A stretch of DNA of 64,000 bases from an uncultured Bacteroidota bacterium. Lineage in GTDB: Bacteria > Bacteroidota > Bacteroidia > Bacteroidales > GWA2-32-17. Position 1 is the first letter of the stretch. The number at the start of each line of letters is the position of its first letter. Below are positions 27,591 to 35,917 of this stretch, piece after piece. Both the position numbers and the translations under genes were made by a program. The stretch covers positions 1 through 64,000 of the forward strand of contig CAILUD010000040.1 in the NCBI GenBank assembly GCA_903837285.1, given 5' to 3'. The notes beneath the pieces are model-generated. The model was not told the origin of the DNA. It ran no database searches and worked only from the letters and a program-made list of their open reading frames with translations.

Positions 27591-28436
27591 TTAATAATCT
27601 CCTAATGTAACCGGAAGTTGCGCAAGTGCTTTTTCACATTGTTCGTTGTTAGGAGCATTGCCATGCCATTTATGTGTGCCCATCATAAAATCAACTCCCA
27701 TTCCCATTTCTGTTTTCATTATAATAACGACTGGTTTACCTTTTCCAGTATTTGATTTTGCCAAATTTAATGTATCAACTACATTTTGCATATCGTTACC
27801 ATTCATTTCTAAAACTATCCAGCCAAAACTTTCCCATTTTGCATGTAAGTTTCCTAGCGAAAGAACTTTTTCGGTTGGACCATCAATTTGTTTGCCATTA
27901 AAATCAACAGTTGAAATCAGGTTGTCAATTCCTTTTGCAGCAGCAAACATAGCGGCTTCCCAAATCTGACCTTCCTGCAATTCGCCATCGCCATGAAGAC
28001 TATAAACCAAATGAGTGTCATTAATCATTTTTTTAGCTAAAGCTGCACCACACGCAACAGATAATCCTTGACCGAGTGATCCGCTTGCCATACGAATTCC
28101 TGGTAAATGTTCGGCAGGAGTTGGATGTCCCTGAAGTCTTGTATTTAATTTTCGAAATGTTGCAAGTTCGCTTACTGGAAAATATCCGCGATGTGCTAAA
28201 ACACTATACCAAACAGGTGAAATATGTCCATTTGAAAGGAAAAATAAATCTTCATCAGATTCATTTATTTTAAAATTTTCAGGATTTACCTGCATTATTT
28301 CAAAATAAAGTGCTGTAATAAAATCTGCACATCCCAATGAACCTCCGGGGTGCCCAGACTGCACTCCATGAACCATTCTTATTATATCGCGGCGAACTTG
28401 TGCTGCTACTGATTTTAAAGTTAAAATATCGGCCAT
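27591..28436 (-). CDS. Transketolase N-terminal subunit
   Basis: 281 aa: the thiamine-diphosphate-binding half of transketolase. Motifs: VHGVQSGHPGGSLGCADF, ASGSLGQGLSVACGAALA, and the ThDP motif LHGDGELQEGQIWEAAMFAAAKGIDNLISTVDFNGKQIDG, which begins with GDG and ends with a D-F-N. KWHGNAPNNEQ closes the domain. Normal length for the split form. It is the first gene of a minus-strand run (tktN, VWA, tktC, ECF sigma, anti-sigma, Spy-like, plug), with gaps of 0 to 53 bases. Confidence 0.95.
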   Translation of the reverse strand: MADILTLKSVAAQVRRDIIRMVHGVQSGHPGGSLGCADFITALYFEIMQVNPENFKINESDEDLFFLSNGHISPVWYSVLAHRGYFPVSELATFRKLNTRLQGHPTPAEHLPGIRMASGSLGQGLSVACGAALAKKMINDTHLVYSLHGDGELQEGQIWEAAMFAAAKGIDNLISTVDFNGKQIDGPTEKVLSLGNLHAKWESFGWIVLEMNGNDMQNVVDTLNLAKSNTGKGKPVVIIMKTEMGMGVDFMMGTHKWHGNAPNNEQCEKALAQLPVTLGDY

Positions 28437-28525
28437 AATTTATTTAATATGGCTGTAAAAGTAATGAAATAGGTTTGAGTATTTTGAATGGTTAATAAAA
28501 ATTGGAAAAGTATCAGAAAATTGAG

Positions 28526-29686
28526 TTAATTTCCCAGCTTTTCTAACTCAGCATCAGCATCTTTAGAGATTTTATAACTAGCTTTTGCTTTTATTTCTTT
28601 AAGAATTGGAATTGCCTTTTCTTTCTCTCCTTTTGCAATGTATGCTTTTGCAAGACAAAGTTTTGATTTCCATTTATTGTTGTCGTTATTTGAGTTAGCT
28701 CCTTTTAAAGCATAAACTATTGCAGAATCCGTTTGTTCTTTATTTAAAAAATCATTTGCTTTATCTAAATCAGAAACAAAAGATTCGTTATTCTGAATAA
28801 CCGAAGAAAAACTAGTTGAAGTTGCAATTGTTTCTTCGGCTGAAGTACTTGGTGCATTTGCCTGTCCAGTTGAAACACCACCTGATATTTCGCCTTTTGA
28901 ATTATCTGATTTATAATATCCGCGTTCTGCCTTATTTTTTTTGCTGGATTCGGAATCTTTTGATTTTACATCTTCGTCAGATTCTAGTTTTTTCTGATCT
29001 GCTAATACATCGCCTGCAACTGAGAATTTTCCCGGACTACTTTCTTTTTCTCTAGCATCTGTTGCAATAACTTTATCTGTAATAGTTGCATCTATGTTAG
29101 CTGTTTTAGAATTTTCTAATTCAACTATTTCTTGTTGTTCTTGTAATACTTCTTCAACAATTATATCGTCTGCAATAATTGGAGCAATAAATAGAGTTCT
29201 GGTATTATTACTTTTTTGAATTTCTTGTTTTAATAATGCATTTTTTTCAGTAGTTTCGGATACGTCTTTTGTAAAACCTAAATTATCTAATTGTTTTGCA
29301 CCGGTTTCGGGTTGGGTCTCTTTAGGTTTATTTTTAATAACATCATCCGCAACATAATTGGTTTCTGATGGAAGTAATAGTATTAAAGATGTTAGCGCTA
29401 CTGCTATAAATAAAGATGCAGCAGTTGCATAAAGCCAGATTTTATTTTTTTTTGATATTTTATTAAAAATTTTTGAAACTACTTTTTCAGTTTCGTTTTC
29501 CAGTTCTTTTTCGTTTGAAAGGATAGAAATACCTTCAATATAATCAGTGCACAATTCGCAATCGGCAAGATGATGCTCAACAACTCGAATTTGATCTCGA
29601 GAAAGAATTCCTTTCTGATAATCCCATAACATTTGTTCTTCGGGACAATCAGAAATTTTAAACGATATGTTTGATTTACTGAGCAT
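28526..29686 (-). CDS. Zinc-finger anti-sigma-like protein with C-terminal TPR-like region
   Basis: 386 aa. The N-terminus carries HHLADCELC (H-x3-C-x2-C) near residues 38-46, the zf-HC2 anti-sigma signature. One membrane helix (WLYATAASLFIAVALTSLILLL) follows at about 83-104. A long low-complexity acidic/serine-rich periplasmic stretch then leads to a C-terminal helical region (SAIVYALKGANSN to KAIPILKEIKAKA) that resembles tetratricopeptide repeats. Its start overlaps the end of the upstream ECF sigma gene by 11 bases, so it is very likely the cognate anti-sigma. Confidence 0.82.
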   Translation of the reverse strand: MLSKSNISFKISDCPEEQMLWDYQKGILSRDQIRVVEHHLADCELCTDYIEGISILSNEKELENETEKVVSKIFNKISKKNKIWLYATAASLFIAVALTSLILLLPSETNYVADDVIKNKPKETQPETGAKQLDNLGFTKDVSETTEKNALLKQEIQKSNNTRTLFIAPIIADDIIVEEVLQEQQEIVELENSKTANIDATITDKVIATDAREKESSPGKFSVAGDVLADQKKLESDEDVKSKDSESSKKNKAERGYYKSDNSKGEISGGVSTGQANAPSTSAEETIATSTSFSSVIQNNESFVSDLDKANDFLNKEQTDSAIVYALKGANSNNDNNKWKSKLCLAKAYIAKGEKEKAIPILKEIKAKASYKISKDADAELEKLGN

Positions 29687-30260
29687 GGGTTTTTGTTAAG
29701 TAAATTTTTAAATTTCGTTTTCCGTTTTGAATAAAGCTTTTTACATCATTTAATGTAAAGCCTGTTATTTCTGCTACTTCAACATAACTTTTATCTTGTA
29801 TATAAAAAAGTTCGATGCAAGTGCGTTGTTTGTCAGAAAGGGTATTCATCGCTTCGGGTAATTTTGAAATATTAATTTCTGTTTCGTCTTTTTCGTCATG
29901 ATGCGGAACAGTTCCATTTTCCATAAATGATTTCTCGTCATTTATAAATCTATTGGAGTTTTTAAACTTTGTTTTTTCTGAACGGATATACATTAAGCAT
30001 TGATTTCTTGTAATCATATGCAACCAGGCTTTAAAACATTTTACTTCGAACCTAAGTAAAGCTTCTATCAGTTTCTCAAAAACAAGCATTGTTATATCTC
30101 GTGCTTTTTCTTTATCTCGCAAATATTTTAGACATACAGAAAAAACAAAAGAGGCATATCGTTCAAACAAACGTCCAACAATTTCCGAGTTTTTTGTTTG
30201 TCGGTATTGCTCGATGAGTTCTTCATCAGTTTCAGACGTACGTTTGAATATCTTAAGCAA
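29676..30260 (-). CDS. ECF-type RNA polymerase sigma factor (TTG start)
   Basis: 194 aa. Region 2: LFERYASFVFSVCLKYLRDKEKARDITMLVFEKL and CFKAWLHMITRNQCLMYIR. Region 4: LSDKQRTCIELFYIQDKSYVEVAEITGFTLNDVKSFIQNGKRNLKIYL. The only plausible start that retains the conserved N-terminal helix (TDEELIEQYRQT) is TTG at 30260; the next ATG lies about 55 codons in, inside region 2. It is the first of a two-gene operon with an overlapping anti-sigma gene. Confidence 0.9.
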   Translation of the reverse strand: MLKIFKRTSETDEELIEQYRQTKNSEIVGRLFERYASFVFSVCLKYLRDKEKARDITMLVFEKLIEALLRFEVKCFKAWLHMITRNQCLMYIRSEKTKFKNSNRFINDEKSFMENGTVPHHDEKDETEINISKLPEAMNTLSDKQRTCIELFYIQDKSYVEVAEITGFTLNDVKSFIQNGKRNLKIYLTKTHAQ

Positions 30261-30392
30261 AGAGTTGAATTTTATTATTCAACTGTAAAAATACAATTTT
30301 TACACCAAAAGAAATCAACAAGAATTTTTAAAGATCTTTTTACAGAAATTATTTATTAATTTTACAATATATAACATTTTAAAATTTAAACT

Positions 30393-30968
30393 ATGATACA
30401 TCAACTTCCTGCTTTAAAATTCGATTTAGATGCTTTAGCCCCAGTAATCAGCAAACAGACGCTAGAATTTCATTATGGAAAACATCATCAGGCCTACGTA
30501 AATAATTTAAATAACCTGATTAAAGAAACAAAATTCGAGAATTCAACTTTAGAAACTATTGTTAAAGAAGCTGATGGTGGAATTTTTAATAATGCTGCTC
30601 AAATCTGGAATCATACATTTTATTTTGAAGCTTTTTCTAAAAATGGAGGGGGAGAACCTTCAGGAAAAATTGCCGCTTTAATAGCAGATAACTTTGGTTC
30701 ATTTGCTGATTTTAAAGAAAAATTCGCAAAAGCTGCTGTAACACAGTTTGGTTCAGGTTGGGCTTGGTTAGTTGTAAAAGCTGATGGCAAACTTGATATT
30801 ATTCAGACTTCAAATGCAGCTTGTCCAATTAAAGATGGTTTAAAACCATTATTAACTTGTGATGTTTGGGAACATGCATATTATTTAGATTATCAAAACC
30901 GCCGTCCTGATTATGTTGAGGCATTCTGGAAAATTGTTGATTGGAAAGTTGTAGAAAATAGATTATAA
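30393..30968 (+). CDS. sodB: Superoxide dismutase, Fe type
   Basis: 191-aa cytoplasmic Fe/Mn superoxide dismutase. Metal ligands are H27 (LEFHYGKHHQAY), H74 (IWNHTFY), D157 and H161 (CDVWEHAYYLDYQNRR). The sequence NAAQIWNHTFY with Gln at position 70 is the pattern of iron or cambialistic enzymes, as opposed to Mn types. Complete length. It is a single gene bounded by a divergent sigma operon and a convergent DUF1571 gene, with a hairpin at its 3' end. Confidence 0.96.
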   Translation: MIHQLPALKFDLDALAPVISKQTLEFHYGKHHQAYVNNLNNLIKETKFENSTLETIVKEADGGIFNNAAQIWNHTFYFEAFSKNGGGEPSGKIAALIADNFGSFADFKEKFAKAAVTQFGSGWAWLVVKADGKLDIIQTSNAACPIKDGLKPLLTCDVWEHAYYLDYQNRRPDYVEAFWKIVDWKVVENRL

Positions 30969-30974
30969 TTAGGG

Positions 30975-31002
30975 ATATTTAAAGCGAGGACTCTTTAAAT
31001 AT
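30975..31002 (+). terminator. AT-rich hairpin after sodB
   Basis: ATATTTAAAG (30975-30984) pairs perfectly with CTTTAAATAT (30993-31002) around CGAGGACT, seven bases past the sodB stop. The stem is AT-rich with a weak T-run, so termination is plausible but not strong. Confidence 0.5.
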
Positions 31003-31011
31003 TATTACAAT

Positions 31012-31857
31012 TTATTTAAAACCGTAATTTTTATTATTCTCATTAAAATCCGCTTCTGTAAAGGGTGGATTTATTTTTACATCTAAAAGTTTATATTGCT
31101 CAAAAAGACCTTTGTCGTCATATACTTCTATGAAAATAGGGAGATACGTTGATTTATCAATTAACATTGTTAATTTTTTAGCATAGTCATTTGTAATATT
31201 TAAAACTGTACCAATTGGAACTAATTCATTAAATTCTTTAAATTTTGGATTTCTTTCTATTATATGATATTCGCTAATATGAAGTTTTCTTGCTAAAGAT
31301 GTTACGTTACAATTTTCTTTTACTTTATATGAAATTATTTTAAATGAAGGATTATTTAATTCAATTTTATAACAAATTATACCATCAAGCGTGATTTCAC
31401 CTTTATAAAAAGCCAGATCTTTAATAGTCTCTTTGTTTTTTTCTAACAAATAGCCCAATATTTGTATAAAATAATCAAATCCTGCTTCGTAAATACTGTG
31501 ATGTTGGGCCTCTCGCAAAATTGTACCCATAGGATCAAGTTCAAGATTAATCCAAGGAAAAGTTTTTGGACTTACAAGTGCTTTTTTGCTGTACTTTTCA
31601 TTGATTAATACTTCCGCATTTGTTGGCGGTTTTAGTTGTTTATAATATATTTTAACTGGCGAAATCTGTTTTTTAATATTTGCTTCAACTATTTTAAATT
31701 CTGTTCCAATTCTTTCTTTGGAAATAATTTTTAATGAAAGCGTTTTAACGGATTTGGATTTCTCAAACATTTTATTTGTTATGTCAATAGCATTTTGACA
31801 ATAACTAAATGATGAAAAAAGAAAAAGAAGAAATAATATTAAATATTTTTTAAGCAT
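31012..31857 (-). CDS. Exported DUF1571-type protein with LysM-like insert
   Basis: 281 aa with signal peptide MLKKYLILFLLFLFSSFSYCQ. The N-terminal part (TNKMFEKSKSVKTLSLKIISKERI, then ISPVKIYYKQLKPPTNAEVLI) and the C-terminal part (YLPIFIEVYDDKGLFEQYKLLDVKINPPFTEADF) fit the DUF1571/LolA-like lipoprotein-carrier fold. Between them, YKVKENCNVTSLARKLHISEYHI with NELVPIGTVLNI has the shape of a LysM module, placed inside rather than at an end. It could bind lipid or peptidoglycan, both only inferences. It is followed on the minus strand by sodB in convergent orientation. Confidence 0.7.
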   Translation of the reverse strand: MLKKYLILFLLFLFSSFSYCQNAIDITNKMFEKSKSVKTLSLKIISKERIGTEFKIVEANIKKQISPVKIYYKQLKPPTNAEVLINEKYSKKALVSPKTFPWINLELDPMGTILREAQHHSIYEAGFDYFIQILGYLLEKNKETIKDLAFYKGEITLDGIICYKIELNNPSFKIISYKVKENCNVTSLARKLHISEYHIIERNPKFKEFNELVPIGTVLNITNDYAKKLTMLIDKSTYLPIFIEVYDDKGLFEQYKLLDVKINPPFTEADFNENNKNYGFK

Positions 31858-31893
31858 ATTTCTAACTCAAATAATTAAACAAATATAATAAAC

Positions 31894-33252
31894 TTATACT
31901 TCAGCTGTAATAGCTGGTTTAATTTTTACTATCGATTTCTTTTTCCATTTTCCTGTTCGATAATATATATATGAGAGTGTCATTCCGGATATCCAAGCCA
32001 ACGGAATAGACCACCATATTCCATGGTATCCAAAATATTCAGACATTACCCATGCTAAAGGAATTCTAATTAACCATAATGAAAAAAGAGTAATAAGCAT
32101 TGGAATAATTGTATCGCCAGCTCCGCGCATAACACCCATATTTACGAACATTGTTGAATAAACAATATAAAAGGCACTAACTATATATAAATATTCTTTT
32201 CCAATATTAATAACGTCTAAATCAGGAGTAAATGCTTTCATTAGCCAACCAGGAAAAATAAAAATGATAGAAGTAAGAATCATTGTTATTACCAAGTTCA
32301 TTTTTAATGTAGCTGCATAACCTTTTTTAACTCTTTCTGATTTACCTGCTCCTATATTTTGACCAACAAAAGAAGATAAAGCCGCAGCTAAAGTCATAGC
32401 CGGGAGACTAGCAAACGAATCAATTCGTATTACTACAGAATAAGCGGCAATAACATTAGTCCCAAATGTGTTTACAATGCTTAAAAGAGCGATCATTCCT
32501 AATGAAACAAAAGTAATTTGTAGACCTGAAGGTAACCCGATTAAAATACTTTTCTTGAAAACAAATTTATCAAAGCTTAAATTAAAGAATGAAAATCTAA
32601 TAATTTTATGTGTTTTGTTCAGATATATAATAGAAGTAATAAATGCAACACCTTGTGCAATTAAAGTCGCGATTGCTGCTCCGGCTATTCCCCATTTAAA
32701 AACTATAACAAATAATAAAACTAAAATAATATTTAGAACTGTTGATAGAATCAGGAAATACAAAGGTGTTTTCGAATCCCCTAAACCTCTTAATGTCGCA
32801 GCAACTCCATTGTATCCAAAAATAAAAGTAAGCCCACCCATATAAATTTGTAAGTAAAGAGAGGCTTGAGGTAAAATATCAGCAGGAGTATTTATAAATC
32901 TTAGAATCGGCTCAGCTAAATATATGCCCAAAAGAGTCATTAATATTGACGCAAAAAAGAGGAAAATGTTCATTGTATCTAATGAACGTTTTACCATATT
33001 TAAATCTTTAGCGCCAAAATATTGAGAAATAATAACTGTAAATCCTATTGAAAAACCAATTATAAGTGATATTAAAGTAAACACAATTGGGGCCGATGCA
33101 CCCACTGCAGCAAGAGCTTCTTTTCCTAAATAATTTCCAACAATAACACTATCTACAATATTATAAAGCTGCTGGAAAGCGTTCCCAAGCAACATTGGCC
33201 ATGCAAATTGTAAAATAAGGGAACTTTCTTTCCCAACTGTAAGATCTTTCAA
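31894..33252 (-). CDS. MATE-family multidrug/metabolite exporter
   Basis: 452-aa inner-membrane antiporter with about twelve hydrophobic segments in two MatE halves. Typical motifs: FAWPMLLGNAFQQLYNIVDSVIVGNYLGKEALAAVGASAPI at the N-terminus and SFVGQNIGAGKSERVKKGYAATLKMN at the start of the second half. Energised by Na+ or H+; substrate unknown. The ATG at 33252 is well supported by the conserved N-terminus. The DUF1571 gene follows after 36 bases. Confidence 0.93.
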   Translation of the reverse strand: MKDLTVGKESSLILQFAWPMLLGNAFQQLYNIVDSVIVGNYLGKEALAAVGASAPIVFTLISLIIGFSIGFTVIISQYFGAKDLNMVKRSLDTMNIFLFFASILMTLLGIYLAEPILRFINTPADILPQASLYLQIYMGGLTFIFGYNGVAATLRGLGDSKTPLYFLILSTVLNIILVLLFVIVFKWGIAGAAIATLIAQGVAFITSIIYLNKTHKIIRFSFFNLSFDKFVFKKSILIGLPSGLQITFVSLGMIALLSIVNTFGTNVIAAYSVVIRIDSFASLPAMTLAAALSSFVGQNIGAGKSERVKKGYAATLKMNLVITMILTSIIFIFPGWLMKAFTPDLDVINIGKEYLYIVSAFYIVYSTMFVNMGVMRGAGDTIIPMLITLFSLWLIRIPLAWVMSEYFGYHGIWWSIPLAWISGMTLSYIYYRTGKWKKKSIVKIKPAITAEV

Positions 33253-33344
33253 TTATAAAAATTTTGGCAAAGTTATGCTTTATAACAGTAAAAATGAAAA
33301 GATAATGTTAAAATTATTAAACAACTGGTTAAGATTTTGAAAAT

Positions 33345-33382
33345 AAAAAAGCCCTGATTTTATCTATAATCAGGGCTTTTTT
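33345..33382. terminator. Strong bidirectional-type terminator
   Basis: AAAAAAGCCCTGATT pairs with AATCAGGGCTTTTTT around a short AT-rich loop. It lies 15 bases beyond the purine nucleoside phosphorylase stop on the minus strand, so it ends the lpxK-PNP transcript. The symmetrical A/T tails would let it work in both directions. Confidence 0.85.
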
Positions 33383-33396
33383 CAAATTCTTTATTT

Positions 33397-34206
33397 TTAT
33401 ATTTCAGAAATTAATTCTTTTATAATTAATGTCATTAATGGTTCTGCCTTTTCGGCAACATTTTGTACATCGGCATGTGTTACTTTTACGATTTTTCCAG
33501 GAACACCTAAGTCTGTTATTATTGAAATAGCAAAACAGGGAATCCCCATTTGATGAGCAACAATAACTTCTGGTACAGTTGACATTCCAACAGCGTCGCT
33601 TCCAATAACTCTAAAATATTTATATTCTGCTAATGTTTCTAAAGTTGGTCCGGTAACGCCAGTGTAAACACCTTTTTGAACTTTAATATTATTCTTTTTT
33701 GCAATTGCTTCAGCTTTTTTAATTAAACTTAAATCATAAGTTTCGCTCATATCTGGGAAACGAGCACCAAATTCTGGTGTATGTTTTCCTAATAATGGGT
33801 TTGGAATAAGGTTAATGTGATCATTAATTATCATTAAATCACCAATTTCAAATTCTGGATTTACTCCACCGCTTGCATTTGAAACTACTAAAGTTTTTAT
33901 TCCTAATTTTTTCATTACACGAACTGGAAAAGTAACTTCCTGCATGCTATATCCTTCGTAAAAATGAAAACGACCTTGCATTGCAACAACTTTTTTTCCT
34001 GAAAGATTTCCAAAAATAAGTTTTCCTTGATGTCCTTCAACTGTTGAAACAGGAAAATTCGGAATATTCTGGTATTCTAAAACGTGAGTTATTTCAATTT
34101 CGCGAACTAAACCACCTAATCCGGTTCCTAAAATTATTCCAACTTCTGGAGCGCTATCTGTTTTTTCCTGAATAAATTGAGCTGATTGGTTTATTTTTTC
34201 TAACAT
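33397..34206 (-). CDS. punA: Purine nucleoside phosphorylase
   Basis: About 269 aa from ATG 34206 (MLEKINQSAQFI); a longer frame reaches 34257 but adds a non-conserved lead. It phosphorolyses purine nucleosides in salvage. Motifs: VGIILGTGLGGLV (phosphate loop), MQGRFHFYEGYSM, VVSNASGGVNPEFEIGDLMIINDHINL and SDAVGMSTVPEVIVA, all of the trimeric PNP class. The gene overlaps the end of lpxK by about 53 bases with the preferred start, and a strong terminator follows. Confidence 0.92.
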   Translation of the reverse strand: MLEKINQSAQFIQEKTDSAPEVGIILGTGLGGLVREIEITHVLEYQNIPNFPVSTVEGHQGKLIFGNLSGKKVVAMQGRFHFYEGYSMQEVTFPVRVMKKLGIKTLVVSNASGGVNPEFEIGDLMIINDHINLIPNPLLGKHTPEFGARFPDMSETYDLSLIKKAEAIAKKNNIKVQKGVYTGVTGPTLETLAEYKYFRVIGSDAVGMSTVPEVIVAHQMGIPCFAISIITDLGVPGKIVKVTHADVQNVAEKAEPLMTLIIKELISEI

Positions 34207-35269
34207 ATTCTGTAATTTGTTTATTAAATCTGTTTTTATCACCGTAAAGAAAATCAATTTCTATGGGAATATAAAATGCCGGCAATTCTTCTAATAAATT
34301 ACCGTTTTGAGTCTCTCTTAATCTTAGCGAATCTTTTTCGGTGGTTATAATAATTTTATTTTCATCTTGAATTCCTTTAAATGCTGCTGAAATTTTAATG
34401 ATATCTTTATTAGTAAAGATATGATGATCTTTAAAATTTAAATGGGTTATTGAAGATGAAAAACGTTTTATATGATTAATCAGATCGTTTGGACTTGCAA
34501 TACCCGTTACTAAAAGAATACTATATTTATTTTTTGTGAAATTATAGTTTATCGCAGAAATTCTTCCAGGAAAAAGTGTTACTGGGTTTTTATATTTAAT
34601 TGTTGTAAAATAGAGAGTTTGATATGGAAAAAGTTGCAAATCTTTTTCTAAAATTCGTCTTTCAATGGGTTTAATTTCGCAAGGCATTTTAGTTACAATA
34701 ACAATATTTGCGCGTATTTTATGATGTTCACCTTCTCGTAAATTACCGTAAGGTAAAAGATGATCGGTGTTGAGTGGTCTGTTAAAATCAATTAATAAAA
34801 TTGATATTCCGGGTTTTACATATCTGTGTTGAAATGCATCGTCTAACACAACAACCTGAATTTTTTTTTCTTTATCAGAAATTAGTTTGTTTATTCCGTG
34901 AACTCTGCTTTCGTCAACAATTACAGAAATTTCGGGATGATTGTTTTTAATTTGTAATGGTTCGTCGCCTGCTTCTTTTGTTGTAGAATTTAAATTTACT
35001 TCGCGAAATCCTTTTGTTTTTCTCTTATATCCTCTACTTAGAGTTGCAATTCGAAAATCGTATTTTAATAAACCAGCAATATATTCTACGTGTGGAGTTT
35101 TTCCTGTTCCGCCAACCGTTATATTACCAATACTTATGATTGGAATGGCAAATTCGTGTGTTTTCAGTATGTTTATATCAAAGAGTAAATTGCGAAAACT
35201 AACTATAAACCCATAAAGCAATGATAGCGGGTAAAGCAGTATTCCGTATTTTCTTTGTTTGCTCGACAT
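34154..35269 (-). CDS. lpxK: Tetraacyldisaccharide 4'-kinase
   Basis: 371-aa membrane-associated kinase adding the 4'-phosphate to the lipid A precursor. The Walker A is in SIGNITVGGTGKTPHVEYIAG. Further motifs: LSRGYKRKTKGF, VVLDDAFQHRYVKPGISILLIDFNRP with the conserved DDxFQH, and ITTEKDSLRL. The N-terminal segment (LLYPLSLLYGFIVSFRNLLFD) provides the membrane anchor. Normal length. The terminal YVRKNKPISS overlaps the start of the purine phosphorylase gene. Together with lpxH at 49.8 kb and lnt at the left edge it supplies envelope lipid steps. Confidence 0.95.
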   Translation of the reverse strand: MSSKQRKYGILLYPLSLLYGFIVSFRNLLFDINILKTHEFAIPIISIGNITVGGTGKTPHVEYIAGLLKYDFRIATLSRGYKRKTKGFREVNLNSTTKEAGDEPLQIKNNHPEISVIVDESRVHGINKLISDKEKKIQVVVLDDAFQHRYVKPGISILLIDFNRPLNTDHLLPYGNLREGEHHKIRANIVIVTKMPCEIKPIERRILEKDLQLFPYQTLYFTTIKYKNPVTLFPGRISAINYNFTKNKYSILLVTGIASPNDLINHIKRFSSSITHLNFKDHHIFTNKDIIKISAAFKGIQDENKIIITTEKDSLRLRETQNGNLLEELPAFYIPIEIDFLYGDKNRFNKQITEYVRKNKPISSIYSGKNR

Positions 35270-35326
35270 TTCAAAAATGAAAACGTGCTAAGATAGTAAA
35301 GTTCAATTAATAAAAAAAAATGTTGT

Positions 35327-35788
35327 TTACACATCTTCTGAAAGATGCTTAAAGTCAGGTATTTCCTTAATGAAAGTAATTTCTCCGTTTTCAAAATTAA
35401 CTTTACAGCATAGGTGCAATAACCCATTAGTAACTAAAAGAATATTTGTACGGGTAACAATGTTATATCTTCCGGCCTGAAGTAAAGTGTTATTTCCTGT
35501 TTTTACAGATGGGGCCTTACATTCTGCAAGTAAAAGTGGAATTCCGTCACGAGAAAAAACTACTAAATCGCTTCTTACAGAGTTATTGTTAACGGTAAAA
35601 GAATGTTCGAGTTTTATTAATCCCTCGGGATATTTTAAATCTTCTATAAGGTACCAAACTAAATGTTGACGAACCCATTCTTCGGGAGTAAGTGCGACAA
35701 ATTTTTTTCGTAAACGATCAAAAACCTGCAATTTTTGCTGCCATTTTCTGAGCTTTAGAGGATATGTTGGGAAATTAAGTATAGTCAT
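35327..35788 (-). CDS. Stand-alone HsdR N-terminal-like (PD-(D/E)xK) protein
   Basis: 153 aa. VRSDLVVFSRDGIPLLLAECKAPSV gives the D...ExK arrangement of the restriction-endonuclease fold, and PEEWVRQHLVWYLIEDLKYP is the typical lead-in. It corresponds only to the N-terminal nuclease-like domain of type I R subunits. No helicase, HsdM or HsdS gene is nearby. In Bacteroidota such single-domain proteins commonly stand beside AMP nucleosidase and holA, as here, so a housekeeping role in DNA metabolism is as likely as defence. Function unproven. Confidence 0.8.
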   Translation of the reverse strand: MTILNFPTYPLKLRKWQQKLQVFDRLRKKFVALTPEEWVRQHLVWYLIEDLKYPEGLIKLEHSFTVNNNSVRSDLVVFSRDGIPLLLAECKAPSVKTGNNTLLQAGRYNIVTRTNILLVTNGLLHLCCKVNFENGEITFIKEIPDFKHLSEDV

Positions 35789-35894
35789 AAAATATTTGAT
35801 GGCAAATTAAACCGTACTTCTTTCAACAAAAATACTCATTAATTTTTTTGAAATCATAAAGAATAACTTTTAGTTCGCTTTTATAATAATTCGT

Positions 35895-35902
35895 TACTTT
35901 TG
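35895..35902 (+). promoter_or_regulatory. -7 promoter element (TACTTTTG)
   Basis: TACTTTTG matches TAnnTTTG exactly and ends 15 bases before the ATG of the AMP nucleosidase gene at 35918. Confidence 0.6.
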
Positions 35903-35917
35903 TAAAAAGAATTTAAA

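Noticed and set aside
35327-35788. Type I restriction-modification system
   Set aside because: Only the N-terminal nuclease-like domain is present, with no helicase, methylase or specificity gene; such single-domain proteins are common beside amn and holA.
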